From Lederbergia graminis (GTDB lineage: Bacteria > Bacillota > Bacilli > Bacillales > Bacillaceae_C): 64,000 bases of DNA. Shown here one piece after another: positions 34,551-42,832 of this stretch (position 1 is the stretch's first letter; each line of letters begins with the position of its first letter). The notes beneath the pieces were generated by a model that worked only from the letters and a program-made list of their open reading frames with translations, did no database searches and was not told the DNA's origin. The DNA is taken from the NCBI RefSeq assembly GCF_042655485.1, contig NZ_JBHSMC010000016.1:124001-188000 (forward strand). Direction: 5' to 3'. Made by a program: the position numbers and the translations under genes.

Positions 34551-35193
34551 CTTCATCACCCTCCCCATGTCCAGCATTGAATTTATTCAGTTGCTGTTCA
34601 AAAGCCTTTCGCTTTCTTGCTTCTTCAAGGGTTATTTTAAAATACTCTTTCGGAATACGCCAACGATTCCCACTTGTTTTTCTGGCACTAGGATATTTCC
34701 CGTCTTCACACCAACGCCGAATCGTTTGATCTGACACTCCGATGATTTCGGCAGCTTCAAGTGTACTATAACTATTCACATAGTCCACCTCTTCCTGCAG
34801 TGGTATAGTTGCGGTCGAACTTGATATAACAGACTCCATCCGTATTTGCGTTTGGTCAGCTATAATTTGAGCTAAGATTTTCTTTTGGTCTGCTTCAGGA
34901 AAAACTTCGGATAGTTTCTCAATGTAATCAACCAGATTTTCGTATGCTCCCATCATGTCTTTGCTTTTTAGGGATTCGTATATCATTTTATCCTGAGTGC
35001 GAATACGAATCATGTATTCCGTTGAGGGCAGTTCTATTTTCACTTCATCTAAAAAAGACGTTGGGAGCCTTAACGCAGAAAATGTTCGTTCTATCAGGCT
35101 TTTGAATAAAACCAAGGCGTTTTCATAGCGGTTTTGGTCTTTTAAAATTGTGACTGTATCCCACAAAACTTCCTCTTCATGTTCTCGATACAT
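34537..35193 (-). CDS. MerR/excisionase-type HTH protein, putative antitoxin
   Basis: The 218-residue protein has a long helical N-terminal region (1-125) and a C-terminal excisionase/MerR-like DNA-binding domain at 142-186 (STLEAAEIIGVSDQTIRRW...GNRWRIPKEYF), then a charged acidic tail. It precedes and overlaps the PIN gene, and the promoter carries an inverted repeat, as expected for a self-repressing antitoxin. The N-terminal domain has no match that I recognise; in a classical VapB the toxin-binding part is much shorter. AGGAGGTGAT precedes the ATG. Confidence 0.75.
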   Translation of the reverse strand: MYREHEEEVLWDTVTILKDQNRYENALVLFKSLIERTFSALRLPTSFLDEVKIELPSTEYMIRIRTQDKMIYESLKSKDMMGAYENLVDYIEKLSEVFPEADQKKILAQIIADQTQIRMESVISSSTATIPLQEEVDYVNSYSTLEAAEIIGVSDQTIRRWCEDGKYPSARKTSGNRWRIPKEYFKITLEEARKRKAFEQQLNKFNAGHGEGDEDEFL

Positions 35194-35214
35194 TGGATAT
35201 CACCTCCTACTCAT

Positions 35215-35277
35215 AGTATATCCTACTTTATGTTGGATAATCAACACTATCTCAACAAACACAACATATCCAACATA
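35215..35277 (-). promoter_or_regulatory. Promoter and operator of the HTH-PIN pair
   Basis: On the minus strand TTGATT (35239-35244) and TATACT (35215-35220) are 18 bp apart. TATGTTGGATA (35229-35239) and TATCCAACATA (35267-35277) are perfect 11-bp inverse copies 27 bp apart; the first lies in the promoter spacer. This layout suits autorepression by the HTH protein. Confidence 0.7.
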
Positions 35278-35536
35278 TTGTTTGTACTTTATCGGATATT
35301 TACTTCCTATTCCGTATTTATTTAAGAGGCAAAAAATGAGATGGGGTAAAGGTATTACGTAAACATCACTGTTTTTCAATCTTCATAGTCTTTCTTATGA
35401 AAGAAATCGATATTTCACACTAATTTATAAATGGTAACTATTTAATCTAAATTAAATTTTCCGAATCTGATTGGGGAAGTTTGTAATATATAGTATTCTA
35501 AATAAGAATACATAAAAAGGGAGAGATTGGGGTCAA

Positions 35537-36223
35537 ATGAAATATTATGCTGTCATTAACCGTATAATTAATTTCTTAAACGACTCAGCCTACTTTAGTC
35601 AAACCATAGATAATATTAACATTGATACTGTTCAATCAAATATGAAGTTAAAAGAGTGGCTAGAGAAAATTGAAACAGAGCTTAAAGAAGCCCATGACAT
35701 GCAGGAAAAATATATGGAGGCATTTGAACAAAACCTCTTCCCTGTTTCTATACTTCAGGAACGATTACAGAAGGTGTCTAAGTCCAAAAATGAATTAGAA
35801 CAGAAGAAAAATGAACTTAGCATTCAACTAAGTTCATCAGATACCAAAATTATCCCACCAGACTTGGTTAGACATTTATTAGAAAAGTATATTCAAGCAT
35901 TCCAACAGTCTTCGAGAGAAAAGAAAAAACAGCTCTTACAGCTTTTGATAAATAAGATCTCCATCAAACAATCTGACAGACACTCTCGATTTGTGGATAA
36001 AATTGAACTCGATTTTGACTTTTCCGTAGTTAACCTGTCCAAGACATTTACACTAATCCATGTACTCTTTCATGAAGCAGAACATATAGATCAGGGTTCA
36101 GTGTCGCTGCCTGATTCAAAAGACAAAATACCACCTTATCTTCAAATTTTTTTGCCTCTATTTGTGGTACGGTTCCCCTCGATTTATCCTAAAACCACGA
36201 TACACTTGCTCCAGCAGTATTAA
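35537..36223 (+). pseudogene. Large serine recombinase, C-terminal remnant abutting rlmH
   Basis: The 228-codon frame corresponds to the region of large serine recombinases after the zinc ribbon: a coiled-coil (KLKEWLEKIETELKEAHDM...NELEQKKNELSIQL) and the HLLEKYIQAFQQSSREKKKQLLQLLINKI block common to Firmicutes recombinases. The catalytic resolvase domain, with its Ser, is missing, and 200 bp upstream shows no trace of it, so the protein cannot recombine DNA. Its last 66 bp (36158-36223) are exactly antisense, in codon register, to the end of rlmH. rlmH 3' ends are the known target of staphylococcal SCC elements, so this looks like the scar of an rlmH-directed element. A GGGAGAG precedes the ATG, so the stub may still be translated. 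Confidence 0.75.
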
Positions 36224-36637
36224 CCTCATGAGTTGATGTGGAAATGTCATTTTGGAGAAAGAGAGTGCTAGGTCACTGCGTTTTTGGACTTCTTCGCTTA
36301 TTCCAAGTGAACCACCAATGATAAAGGCAATTTTGCTTTTTCCGTATGTGGCGAGCTCGTCCATTTTTGCAGCGAGTTGTTCGGAGCTGAACATCTTTCC
36401 GTTTATCTCCAATGTAATGACATATGTGTCTTGGCCTATGTTTGAAAGGATGCGTACGCCTTCTTTACGTTTTACTTCTACCATTTCCGCTTCGCTCATG
36501 TTTTCTGGTGCTTTTTCATCGGGCACTTCAACAATTTGGACTTTTGCATATGCGGAAAGTCTTTTTAAATATTCTTGAATACCTTGTTTTAAATATTTCT
36601 CTTTCAACTTCCCAACCGAAACAATCGTTATGTTCAT
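36158..36637 (-). CDS. rlmH: 23S rRNA (pseudouridine1915-N3)-methyltransferase RlmH
   Basis: The 159-residue length and the sequence MNITIVSVGKLKEKYLKQGI...FIIGGSLGI...FSKMTFPHQLMRLILLEQVYRG...GEPYHK identify RlmH, a SPOUT-fold enzyme that methylates pseudouridine 1915 of 23S rRNA. The ATG at 36637 follows AAGGA; the frame extends six codons further upstream without support. The coding sequence is intact, including the C-terminal GEPYHK that contains the attachment site of SCC-like elements. Its 3' end overlaps the recombinase remnant on the other strand. Confidence 0.95.
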   Translation of the reverse strand: MNITIVSVGKLKEKYLKQGIQEYLKRLSAYAKVQIVEVPDEKAPENMSEAEMVEVKRKEGVRILSNIGQDTYVITLEINGKMFSSEQLAAKMDELATYGKSKIAFIIGGSLGISEEVQKRSDLALSFSKMTFPHQLMRLILLEQVYRGFRINRGEPYHK

Positions 36638-36705
36638 ACTGTTCTTCCTTTTCACTTCTTTATAGTACTTATTAGTGTATCAAATGACCCACTCAAAACA
36701 AATAG

Positions 36706-36733
36706 GAGGCATCTCCTTAATTAGGGATGCCTC
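36706..36733 (-). terminator. Terminator of the NlpC/P60 gene
   Basis: GAGGCATC (36706-36713) and GATGCCTC (36726-36733) overlap the stop codon region; on the minus strand CTATTTGTTTT follows. Confidence 0.65.
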
Positions 36734-37872
36734 TATTCAATGCTTATATACCTTCTTGCTCCTGCAAATTCAGATGACCAATAACTAGATTCGAATACTT
36801 TAATAATCTCGACAGGGGTTGCTGAATTCGGCGCATGGATCATTTCTCCATTTCCAATATACATCCCGACATGGTGAACAAATCCCTTCCCCTTATTATT
36901 CGCAAATAATAATAAGTCCCCTTTTTGTAAGTCTTCTTTTTTCACAGGGACCCCTTGAATAGCTTGTACAGACGAATCACGGGGAATCGTTATTCCATGC
37001 GCTTTATAAATGGTATAAGTAAATCCAGAGCAATCAAAACCAAAGCCTGAAGTTCCAGCCCATACATATGGCATTCCTAAAAATAACTTAGCAGTTGTTA
37101 CTAAGTCTTCCCCTGTTGGAAATTTTATTTCCTGCTCTAACTGTGTAACAGATATTGATTTCGATGAAATCCACTTATATCCATCTCTTGGAGTTGAAAC
37201 AAGTGTTACTCCATCTAGTTGTGCAATGATAGGAAGTCTTGTATTATAGCTAACTTCTAAAAATGAACTATGTAGACCTTGGTCATGAAATAACCACGTA
37301 GTAGGATCTGTTACGATTGCTAACAAGTTTTCATCATATGTAAATGTAGAATCCTTTACAATTTGTTCTTTTGGCATCCACCCTACATAACCTATATCAC
37401 TTTTAGGTGTTGGTTGCCCATGGACAGCTACCTTAACCCAATCATCTTTTTCTTCTAAAATGGTTACAGATTGTCCATATAGAGCTTGAGTTTCTGTTTT
37501 TCCAACAAGCCATAGTTTATCATCAACTGACATGCTTTTTGTCCATTTCCAAGGATCCACAGGGTTAGTTGCTGAGTAACGATCAATAGAGCGAAGTTTA
37601 TTTGGTTCTGACCAAAGTGTTGCTACAGATACATTAATAAATGCAGTGTTGCTTTGCTCAGATTCTACGTTATTCTTTCTATCATTCTTATTTTCTATTA
37701 AGTCCTCTTGCTGAGAATTCCATACCTTTGCATGGGTACCTAATTGCAAAGAATGATGATACTTCACTATTAAAGAATATTCTGTATTCTTTTGGGATAC
37801 AGACAGATAAACGATTAACATTATGATTACTAATATGATAGCTATTAGTGCGATTTTCAAAGTGCCCTTCAA
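36733..37872 (-). CDS. NlpC/P60 cell-wall endopeptidase with SH3-like domains
   Basis: The 379-residue protein has an N-terminal membrane anchor or signal (ALIAIILVIIMLIVYLSV, about 8-25), bacterial SH3-like regions in the middle (QSVTILEEKDDWVKVAV...GYVGWMPKEQI) and a C-terminal NlpC/P60 domain with the catalytic Cys in FDCSGFTYTIY, His in VHHVGMYIG and the third residue in MIHAP. This resembles YkfC-type gamma-D-glutamyl-diamino-acid endopeptidases that cut muropeptides. TTG at 37872 is the likely start (GAGG nine bases upstream). It sits between gntR and rlmH on the same strand, with hairpins on both sides. Confidence 0.88.
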   Translation of the reverse strand: MKGTLKIALIAIILVIIMLIVYLSVSQKNTEYSLIVKYHHSLQLGTHAKVWNSQQEDLIENKNDRKNNVESEQSNTAFINVSVATLWSEPNKLRSIDRYSATNPVDPWKWTKSMSVDDKLWLVGKTETQALYGQSVTILEEKDDWVKVAVHGQPTPKSDIGYVGWMPKEQIVKDSTFTYDENLLAIVTDPTTWLFHDQGLHSSFLEVSYNTRLPIIAQLDGVTLVSTPRDGYKWISSKSISVTQLEQEIKFPTGEDLVTTAKLFLGMPYVWAGTSGFGFDCSGFTYTIYKAHGITIPRDSSVQAIQGVPVKKEDLQKGDLLLFANNKGKGFVHHVGMYIGNGEMIHAPNSATPVEIIKVFESSYWSSEFAGARRYISIE

Positions 37873-37944
37873 CTTTGGATACCTCGTCTATAGTAAGATA
37901 ATTTCCTAAATAAATTGAACAACTAATACTACTAATTATATTGA

Positions 37945-37977
37945 AAGGGACAAGGTTCTTGTTGAACAATGTCCCTT
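37945..37977 (-). terminator. Hairpin after gntR
   Basis: AAGGGACA and TGTCCCTT with an inner GTTC/GAAC pairing form a long stem four bases after the gntR stop on the minus strand; the T-tract is weak. Confidence 0.55.
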
Positions 37978-37980
37978 CTG

Positions 37981-38700
37981 TTAGTTAGTAATATTTAATT
38001 TTAACTTAGCGAATTGCTGAGGTATATAAAATTTATTGTACATGATTGGATATTCTTCTTCTCCGTAAAGACTTTCTAATAGGAGGAAGCATTCTTCTTC
38101 ACCAAGTAGTATTTCTTTTGTATCAGCTAAATTAACTGTATGTGTGAATTTAATCTCCATTTCCCCATGGGTTGCCTGAATGTACACTTGACTCTCTAAA
38201 AAATCGAGCAACTTATCCTCATCATGTAAGTCTAATGATAGGCTTTTTACCACTTCCATCGACATAAACGTAAAACCATACGCTAATAAATCTTTTCCTT
38301 TTCTATATAAGCGCTCAAGTGCCACTACTGTGGAAGAATCTCTTTTTAACACTTGCCTTGTATGATTTGTATCCTCATCTAAACGATAATGGACATCTAT
38401 CCGATCGAATGCTTGTGTATGACATTTATGCATGGGATTACTTAATCTCTCTAATTGAATACTATCTTGTTTATGAGCTATATCAATGACAAAATTGCCT
38501 TTTCCTCGTTCATTTCGGACGATACCATCATCTTGCAAAAGTACTAATGCTTGCCTTAATGTAGAGCGGCTAACACCAAGTTTGCTAGCTAATTCTGGTT
38601 CAGATGGAAGTCTACTTCCAGGTGGGTATTCCCCTTTCGTAATCTGTAAAAGTAGCTCGTCATATACGTTTATATAAAGCGGTCTTTTCAATTTATTCAT
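37981..38700 (-). CDS. GntR/HutC-family regulator of the purine nucleoside operon
   Basis: The 239-residue protein has an N-terminal GntR winged helix (YINVYDELLLQITKGEYPPGSRLPSEPELASKLGVSRSTLRQAL) and a C-terminal UTRA ligand domain. It is the last gene of deoD-MFS-deoB-gntR and is the natural candidate to bind the TAACTTGT...ACAAGTTA operators upstream of deoD, probably releasing DNA when a nucleoside or sugar phosphate is bound. A hairpin separates it from deoB. GGAGAAGG precedes the ATG. Confidence 0.88.
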   Translation of the reverse strand: MNKLKRPLYINVYDELLLQITKGEYPPGSRLPSEPELASKLGVSRSTLRQALVLLQDDGIVRNERGKGNFVIDIAHKQDSIQLERLSNPMHKCHTQAFDRIDVHYRLDEDTNHTRQVLKRDSSTVVALERLYRKGKDLLAYGFTFMSMEVVKSLSLDLHDEDKLLDFLESQVYIQATHGEMEIKFTHTVNLADTKEILLGEEECFLLLESLYGEEEYPIMYNKFYIPQQFAKLKLNITN

Positions 38701-38727
38701 AGTAAATCCTTCTCCAGAAATTTTAAC

Positions 38728-38756
38728 AAACCCTTCAAATATAATTCGAAGGGTTT
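38728..38756 (-). terminator. Terminator/attenuator between deoB and gntR
   Basis: AAACCCTTC (38728-38736) and GAAGGGTTT (38748-38756); on the minus strand GTTAAAATTT follows, giving partial termination. Confidence 0.65.
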
Positions 38757-38773
38757 AGTCATATCATACCATA

Positions 38774-39952
38774 TTATTTTAGGCACTGTAAGAAGGTTTC
38801 ACCGTTCTCAGGCATTGTCACCTTAAAATTATCAGCTATTGTAGCACCAACATCTGCAAATGTATCATTTTCGGGTAACTTACCACTGCTAGTAAATTGC
38901 TTTGAATAAGCTAACACAGGGACAAATTCTCTTGTATGATCAGTACCAGGGAATGTTGGATCATTACCATGGTCAGCGGTGATAATCAATAAGTCATCAT
39001 CGCGGAGTTTATCTAGTACTTCTCCTAACCTCTTATCGTATGCTTCTAATGCTTGCCCATAACCTTCAGGGTCACGGCGATGTCCATATAACGCATCAAA
39101 GTCAACTAAATTTAAGAAGCTTAAGCCAGTAAAATCTGTTTTCATCACCTCTAGCAACTTATCCATGCCATCCATATTATCTTTCGTACGGATCGATTCC
39201 GTCACTCCCTCGCCATCAAATATATCATGTATCTTTCCGATGGCAATGACATCATATCCATCATCTTTGAGACTATCCATTACTGTCTTGTTAAAGGGTT
39301 TTAGTGCATAATCATGACGGTTCGATGTTCTGGTGAAATTCCCCGGTTCCCCTACATATGGTCTAGCAATAATTCTTCCAATTAAGTATGCAGGGTCTTT
39401 TGTAATTTCTCGCACTTTCTCACAAATAGTATATAGTTCCTCGAGTGGTATGATTTCTTCATGGGCAGCAATTTGCAATACAGGATCTGCAGACGTATAC
39501 ACAATTAAATCGCCGGTATTCATTTGGTGTTCTCCGTACTCATCAATAATAGCTGTACCACTTGCAGGTTTATTCCCTACTACCTTCCTACCTGTCACTT
39601 CTTCTATTTGTTTGATTAAATCTTCGGGGAAACCATTAGGGTACACATTAAATGGTTTATCAATATTCAAGCCCATCAATTCCCAATGTCCCGTCATCGT
39701 ATCTTTTCCTACCGATTTTTCTTGTAATTTGGTGTAATAAGCCATAGGTTTATCAGCCTTTGGTACACCTAGTATTTCCTCAATATTAGACAGACCTAAT
39801 TTTGCAAGATTCGGTAGGTTTAATCCATTCATAAACTCTGCAATGTGTAAAAGCGTATTGGAACCGGCATCATTAAATTGAGCCGCATCTTTTCCTTCAC
39901 CAATTCCTACCGAATCCATGACAATTAAGTGTACTCGTTTAAATTTATTCAA
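38774..39952 (-). CDS. deoB: Phosphopentomutase DeoB
   Basis: The 393-residue enzyme interconverts (deoxy)ribose 1-phosphate and 5-phosphate, linking nucleoside phosphorolysis to central metabolism. It has the alkaline-phosphatase-fold metal sites: VMDSVGIGEGKDA at the N-terminus, TGHWELMG, and DHGNDPTFPGTDHTRE near the C-terminus. The start is TTG at 39952, with AAAGGA nine bases upstream, 13 bp after the transporter gene. It acts on the product of DeoD encoded by the first gene of the operon. Confidence 0.95.
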   Translation of the reverse strand: MNKFKRVHLIVMDSVGIGEGKDAAQFNDAGSNTLLHIAEFMNGLNLPNLAKLGLSNIEEILGVPKADKPMAYYTKLQEKSVGKDTMTGHWELMGLNIDKPFNVYPNGFPEDLIKQIEEVTGRKVVGNKPASGTAIIDEYGEHQMNTGDLIVYTSADPVLQIAAHEEIIPLEELYTICEKVREITKDPAYLIGRIIARPYVGEPGNFTRTSNRHDYALKPFNKTVMDSLKDDGYDVIAIGKIHDIFDGEGVTESIRTKDNMDGMDKLLEVMKTDFTGLSFLNLVDFDALYGHRRDPEGYGQALEAYDKRLGEVLDKLRDDDLLIITADHGNDPTFPGTDHTREFVPVLAYSKQFTSSGKLPENDTFADVGATIADNFKVTMPENGETFLQCLK

Positions 39953-39965
39953 ACCATCGCATCCT

Positions 39966-41354
39966 TTATTTAGTATGTTTGTCCAATTTACGCCCAACTA
40001 AGAACCAAAATAAAATGATGGCCACTAGAGCAATAGCTGCAATAATTATTAAAATGCTACTATAATTTAATGCTGTCGCATCATTCGACACAAAGCTTAA
40101 AAATCCAAATTGTAAATCCTTTTTGTCAATTAAAAAGGCAGAATAAGCAAAACCTGTAGACATCGCGATACTAATACATAGATTATAGAATCCTAATGCG
40201 GCACCTGTTTTTTCCGTCGGCACCTTTCTAAGACTTGTATCTATTAACGGCGCGTATAATAATGCAAAGCTAATAGAGAATAAAATAAGCGAGATAACAA
40301 ACACAGCAATTGATTTTTCTATAAATAATCCACCAAGTAATAAACTAATAATAATTAAACAAATTGCTAGGTAAACAGCTTGTTTACTAGTTAAATATTG
40401 TCCAATTTTACCTGACATTGCTCCAACAAATGCCGCTACCAAACAAGCTGGGATGAACATTAAGGATACCGTATCCAAATGGATATCATAAACCGTTGTC
40501 AAAAGGAACGGGAATGTATTAAGTGCATATGCAGCATATATAGAGTTAAGGATAAATGCTACAGCTAGTACAAATAAAAATTGTTTGTTTTTAAAGAAAT
40601 CAATTGTGATAAACGCATGTTTGTTTTTACTTATATACAATAAGAACACGATAACAGTAACAATAAATAAAATGAATAATGTCCAATTGAAATAAGATAC
40701 ATACAACATAATCGAAGTTGCGACTACTGCGATAATAATAAGTCCAATAAAGTCTACATTATTTTTCTTGCTTTCTTCTTTTGGTAAATATTTTAATATG
40801 AATGGCAATAATATTAAGCTGAGTAAAGGAATGAGGAATAAGTTTTGCCATTGTAAATGAGTAGCTACAAATCCACCAGTCAATGTTCCTACAACAGTAG
40901 CAATTTGGAAGCTACTTGTACTAAATCCCATATACTTCTTTTGTTCTTGCGCATTTGCGTATTTCGCTATGAAAACCAAGTATAGTGTTTCCGTAGCACC
41001 TAATCCAGCCGCTTGAATGATTCTTGAAAATACGATTAACCAGTAGTTATTATGCGTAATGTAACCAAGTAATGACCCTGCACATATTAAGATAATCCCT
41101 ACTGCTAGTAGATTTCGAATACTAATGGAATCTGATAAAGAAGAATAAACGACCGCTCCAATCCCGATAACTAATCCAGCAAGTGTCACTTGCCAACTTA
41201 CCGTAGTAGCAGAAACCCCAAAATATTTGACCAAATCTGGAGAAATAATTTTAAAAGAGTTATCAACAACGAGGGAAAAGATCATTAATATTAAGATAAC
41301 CGGAACAATTTTTCCTATATTTACAACCGGTTTTTGTTCAATTGTACTATTCAT
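39966..41354 (-). CDS. MFS transporter of the purine nucleoside operon (DHA2-like)
   Basis: A 462-residue integral membrane protein with 14 probable hydrophobic segments, as in the DHA2 drug/H+ antiporter branch (QVTLAGLVIGIGAVVYSSLSD, FSRIIQAAGLGATETLYLV). DHA2 members usually export drugs, but its position between deoD and deoB points to movement of a nucleoside, base or sugar. The ATG at 41354 follows GGAGG; an upstream in-frame start at 41369 lies within that ribosome site. Direction of transport is unknown. Confidence 0.8.
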   Translation of the reverse strand: MNSTIEQKPVVNIGKIVPVILILMIFSLVVDNSFKIISPDLVKYFGVSATTVSWQVTLAGLVIGIGAVVYSSLSDSISIRNLLAVGIILICAGSLLGYITHNNYWLIVFSRIIQAAGLGATETLYLVFIAKYANAQEQKKYMGFSTSSFQIATVVGTLTGGFVATHLQWQNLFLIPLLSLILLPFILKYLPKEESKKNNVDFIGLIIIAVVATSIMLYVSYFNWTLFILFIVTVIVFLLYISKNKHAFITIDFFKNKQFLFVLAVAFILNSIYAAYALNTFPFLLTTVYDIHLDTVSLMFIPACLVAAFVGAMSGKIGQYLTSKQAVYLAICLIIISLLLGGLFIEKSIAVFVISLILFSISFALLYAPLIDTSLRKVPTEKTGAALGFYNLCISIAMSTGFAYSAFLIDKKDLQFGFLSFVSNDATALNYSSILIIIAAIALVAIILFWFLVGRKLDKHTK

Positions 41355-41462
41355 ATGTTTAGCCTCCATCTAAGTTGTTTATATAACATCGTTGAATAAT
41401 AACGTTTACAATATATGGTGAATCTTCCTTTTCCCATCGAATACATTAACCTTCATTACTCC

Positions 41463-41489
41463 CCTCCTTCCTTTAAGGTGGGAAGGAGG
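41463..41489 (-). other. Intercistronic hairpin between deoD and the MFS gene
   Basis: CCTCCTTCC and GGAAGGAGG form a 9-bp GC-rich stem with no T-tract, 39 bp after deoD. It could protect the deoD message or reduce downstream expression. Confidence 0.5.
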
Positions 41490-41527
41490 CTATTAAAATG
41501 AATTTTCATCTATAAAAGGTAGAAAAA

Positions 41528-42241
41528 TTAAGCTATTTCTAAAGCGATCTCCATCATTTTTGTAAATGCTGTTTGACGTTCTTCTTGACTTGTCTGCTCA
41601 CCCGTGAGTAAATGATCACTAACAGTTAGAATACATAATGCATTTACACCTGCTTGGATTGCATTCCAGTAAAGTGCTACAGATTCCATTTCCACACTTA
41701 ATATTCCAACATCTTGCCATTTCTTCATTGCAGTTGAGTCCGCATTATAAAATATTTCACTCGATAAAATATTTCCAATGTGAACTTTTTGTCCTTTTTC
41801 ATCCGCTATATTCTTCGCCTTTTCCAAAAGACCGTAAGAAGCAGTTAATGGAAATTGCCCTGGCAAATTATACTGATGACCGTAGTTAGAATCAGTTGCA
41901 GCTCCCATACCTAATATAATGTCGTATAAAGCTATATCCTCTTGCATAGCACCACATGTGCCTATTCTGATTAAATTCTTAACTCCAAAAACATTGATTA
42001 ATTCCCAAGAATAAATCCCCATGCTTGCTGGTCCCATTCCAGTTCCCATGACCGAAATTTTCTTCCCTTTGTAAGTACCTGTATATCCTAACATCCCTCT
42101 AACTTCGTTAAAGCACTCGTAATCCTCAAGAAAGTTTTCCGCAATAAATTTTGCCCTCAAAGGATCTCCAGGCAATAATATCGTTTCCGCAATTTCTACT
42201 CCGTTCGGTTTTATATGTGGTGTTTCCTTCGTATTTATCAT
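41528..42241 (-). CDS. deoD: Purine-nucleoside phosphorylase DeoD
   Basis: The 237-residue enzyme of the hexameric type cleaves purine nucleosides with phosphate to a base and (deoxy)ribose 1-phosphate. Signatures: LLPGDPLRAKFIAE (phosphate site), GTGMGPASMGIYSWEL, IRIGTCGAM, VEMESVALYWNA (ribose) and the SDHLLTGE loop with the catalytic Asp. First gene of deoD-MFS-deoB-gntR; AAGGAGG precedes the ATG. Two promoter/operator sets lie just upstream. Confidence 0.96.
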   Translation of the reverse strand: MINTKETPHIKPNGVEIAETILLPGDPLRAKFIAENFLEDYECFNEVRGMLGYTGTYKGKKISVMGTGMGPASMGIYSWELINVFGVKNLIRIGTCGAMQEDIALYDIILGMGAATDSNYGHQYNLPGQFPLTASYGLLEKAKNIADEKGQKVHIGNILSSEIFYNADSTAMKKWQDVGILSVEMESVALYWNAIQAGVNALCILTVSDHLLTGEQTSQEERQTAFTKMMEIALEIA

Positions 42242-42280
42242 CTTTTTATGGTGCCTCCTTAGGTGTATGTTGGTGTTAGC

Positions 42281-42336
42281 TAACTTGTCTGTTTTTTAGA
42301 CAAGTTAAATATAGCATAGACATTTTTTTGGTGCAA
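42281..42336 (-). promoter_or_regulatory. deoD promoter 1 with GntR-type operator
   Basis: TAACTTGTCT (42281-42290) and AGACAAGTTA (42298-42307) are perfect 10-bp inverse arms. Directly next to them, on the minus strand, TATATT (42308-42313) and TTGCAC (42331-42336) are 17 bp apart, so the operator covers the start point. Confidence 0.78.
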
Positions 42337-42412
42337 GCACTTTCAGAAAAAGTTTTCCTGTTAAAATAAGGAATTTCCTAATTGAAAAGGATGAGACTAT
42401 TACCCTTTCAAA

Positions 42413-42469
42413 TAACTTGTTTATATTTTATACAAGTTAAATTTAACATACGATATTTGATAGGTGCAA
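42413..42469 (-). promoter_or_regulatory. deoD promoter 2 with a second GntR-type operator
   Basis: TAACTTGT (42413-42420) and ACAAGTTA (42432-42439) form a dyad of the same 27-bp overall length as operator 1, 132 bp away. TTAAAT (42441-42446) and TTGCAC (42464-42469), again 17 bp apart, repeat the geometry. The region looks like a duplicated control unit. Confidence 0.68.
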
Positions 42470-42832
42470 ACACTTCCAAGTGGTAAATGTTACCTACCAA
42501 TATAGTCTTTTATAGATCCATAGCTTTGTATTCGTTATAGTTGTGCAATTCCTTGCTAATTTTATTTACTCCTCTTTCGGCATTATGTGAATGCTCCTAC
42601 GTCTCAGGTCTTAGATAAATAACAGCCTCAGGGTGAATGTTAAGAATTTTCAGTTCGTTTATACTGGTATGTAATTGTTTGCATCATGGAGCGGAAAGTT
42701 CATTTGACAACCAATATAGTGTGCTAGGAGTGAAGTTTATGTAAGACTTTTGTGAAATCATAAGAATTTGTCCTTTTTTAATCTATGGTAATGAAGGTCT
42801 AAGTGATTGGTGTAGAAGAGGAGGAAAAAACG
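42470..42832. other. Intergenic region between deoD control unit and RND gene
   Basis: No gene, repeat or clear hairpin was found. It must contain the promoter of the RND transporter, but no strong -35/-10 pair stands out. Confidence 0.4.

Noticed and set aside
28000..36157. Intact SCC-like element with both attachment sites
   Set aside because: Scanning for a second copy of the rlmH end sequence in the window found none, and no ccr genes are present.
35537..36223. Functional site-specific recombinase
   Set aside because: The catalytic resolvase domain and zinc ribbon are missing and no frameshifted remainder was seen upstream.
36158..36637. rlmH truncated or altered by the integrated element
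   Set aside because: The frame encodes a full 159-residue RlmH with the normal GEPYHK end.
42803..42832. Upstream in-frame start for the RND transporter
   Set aside because: GAGGAGG lies between it and the ATG at 42833, which has correct spacing and gives a normal first helix.
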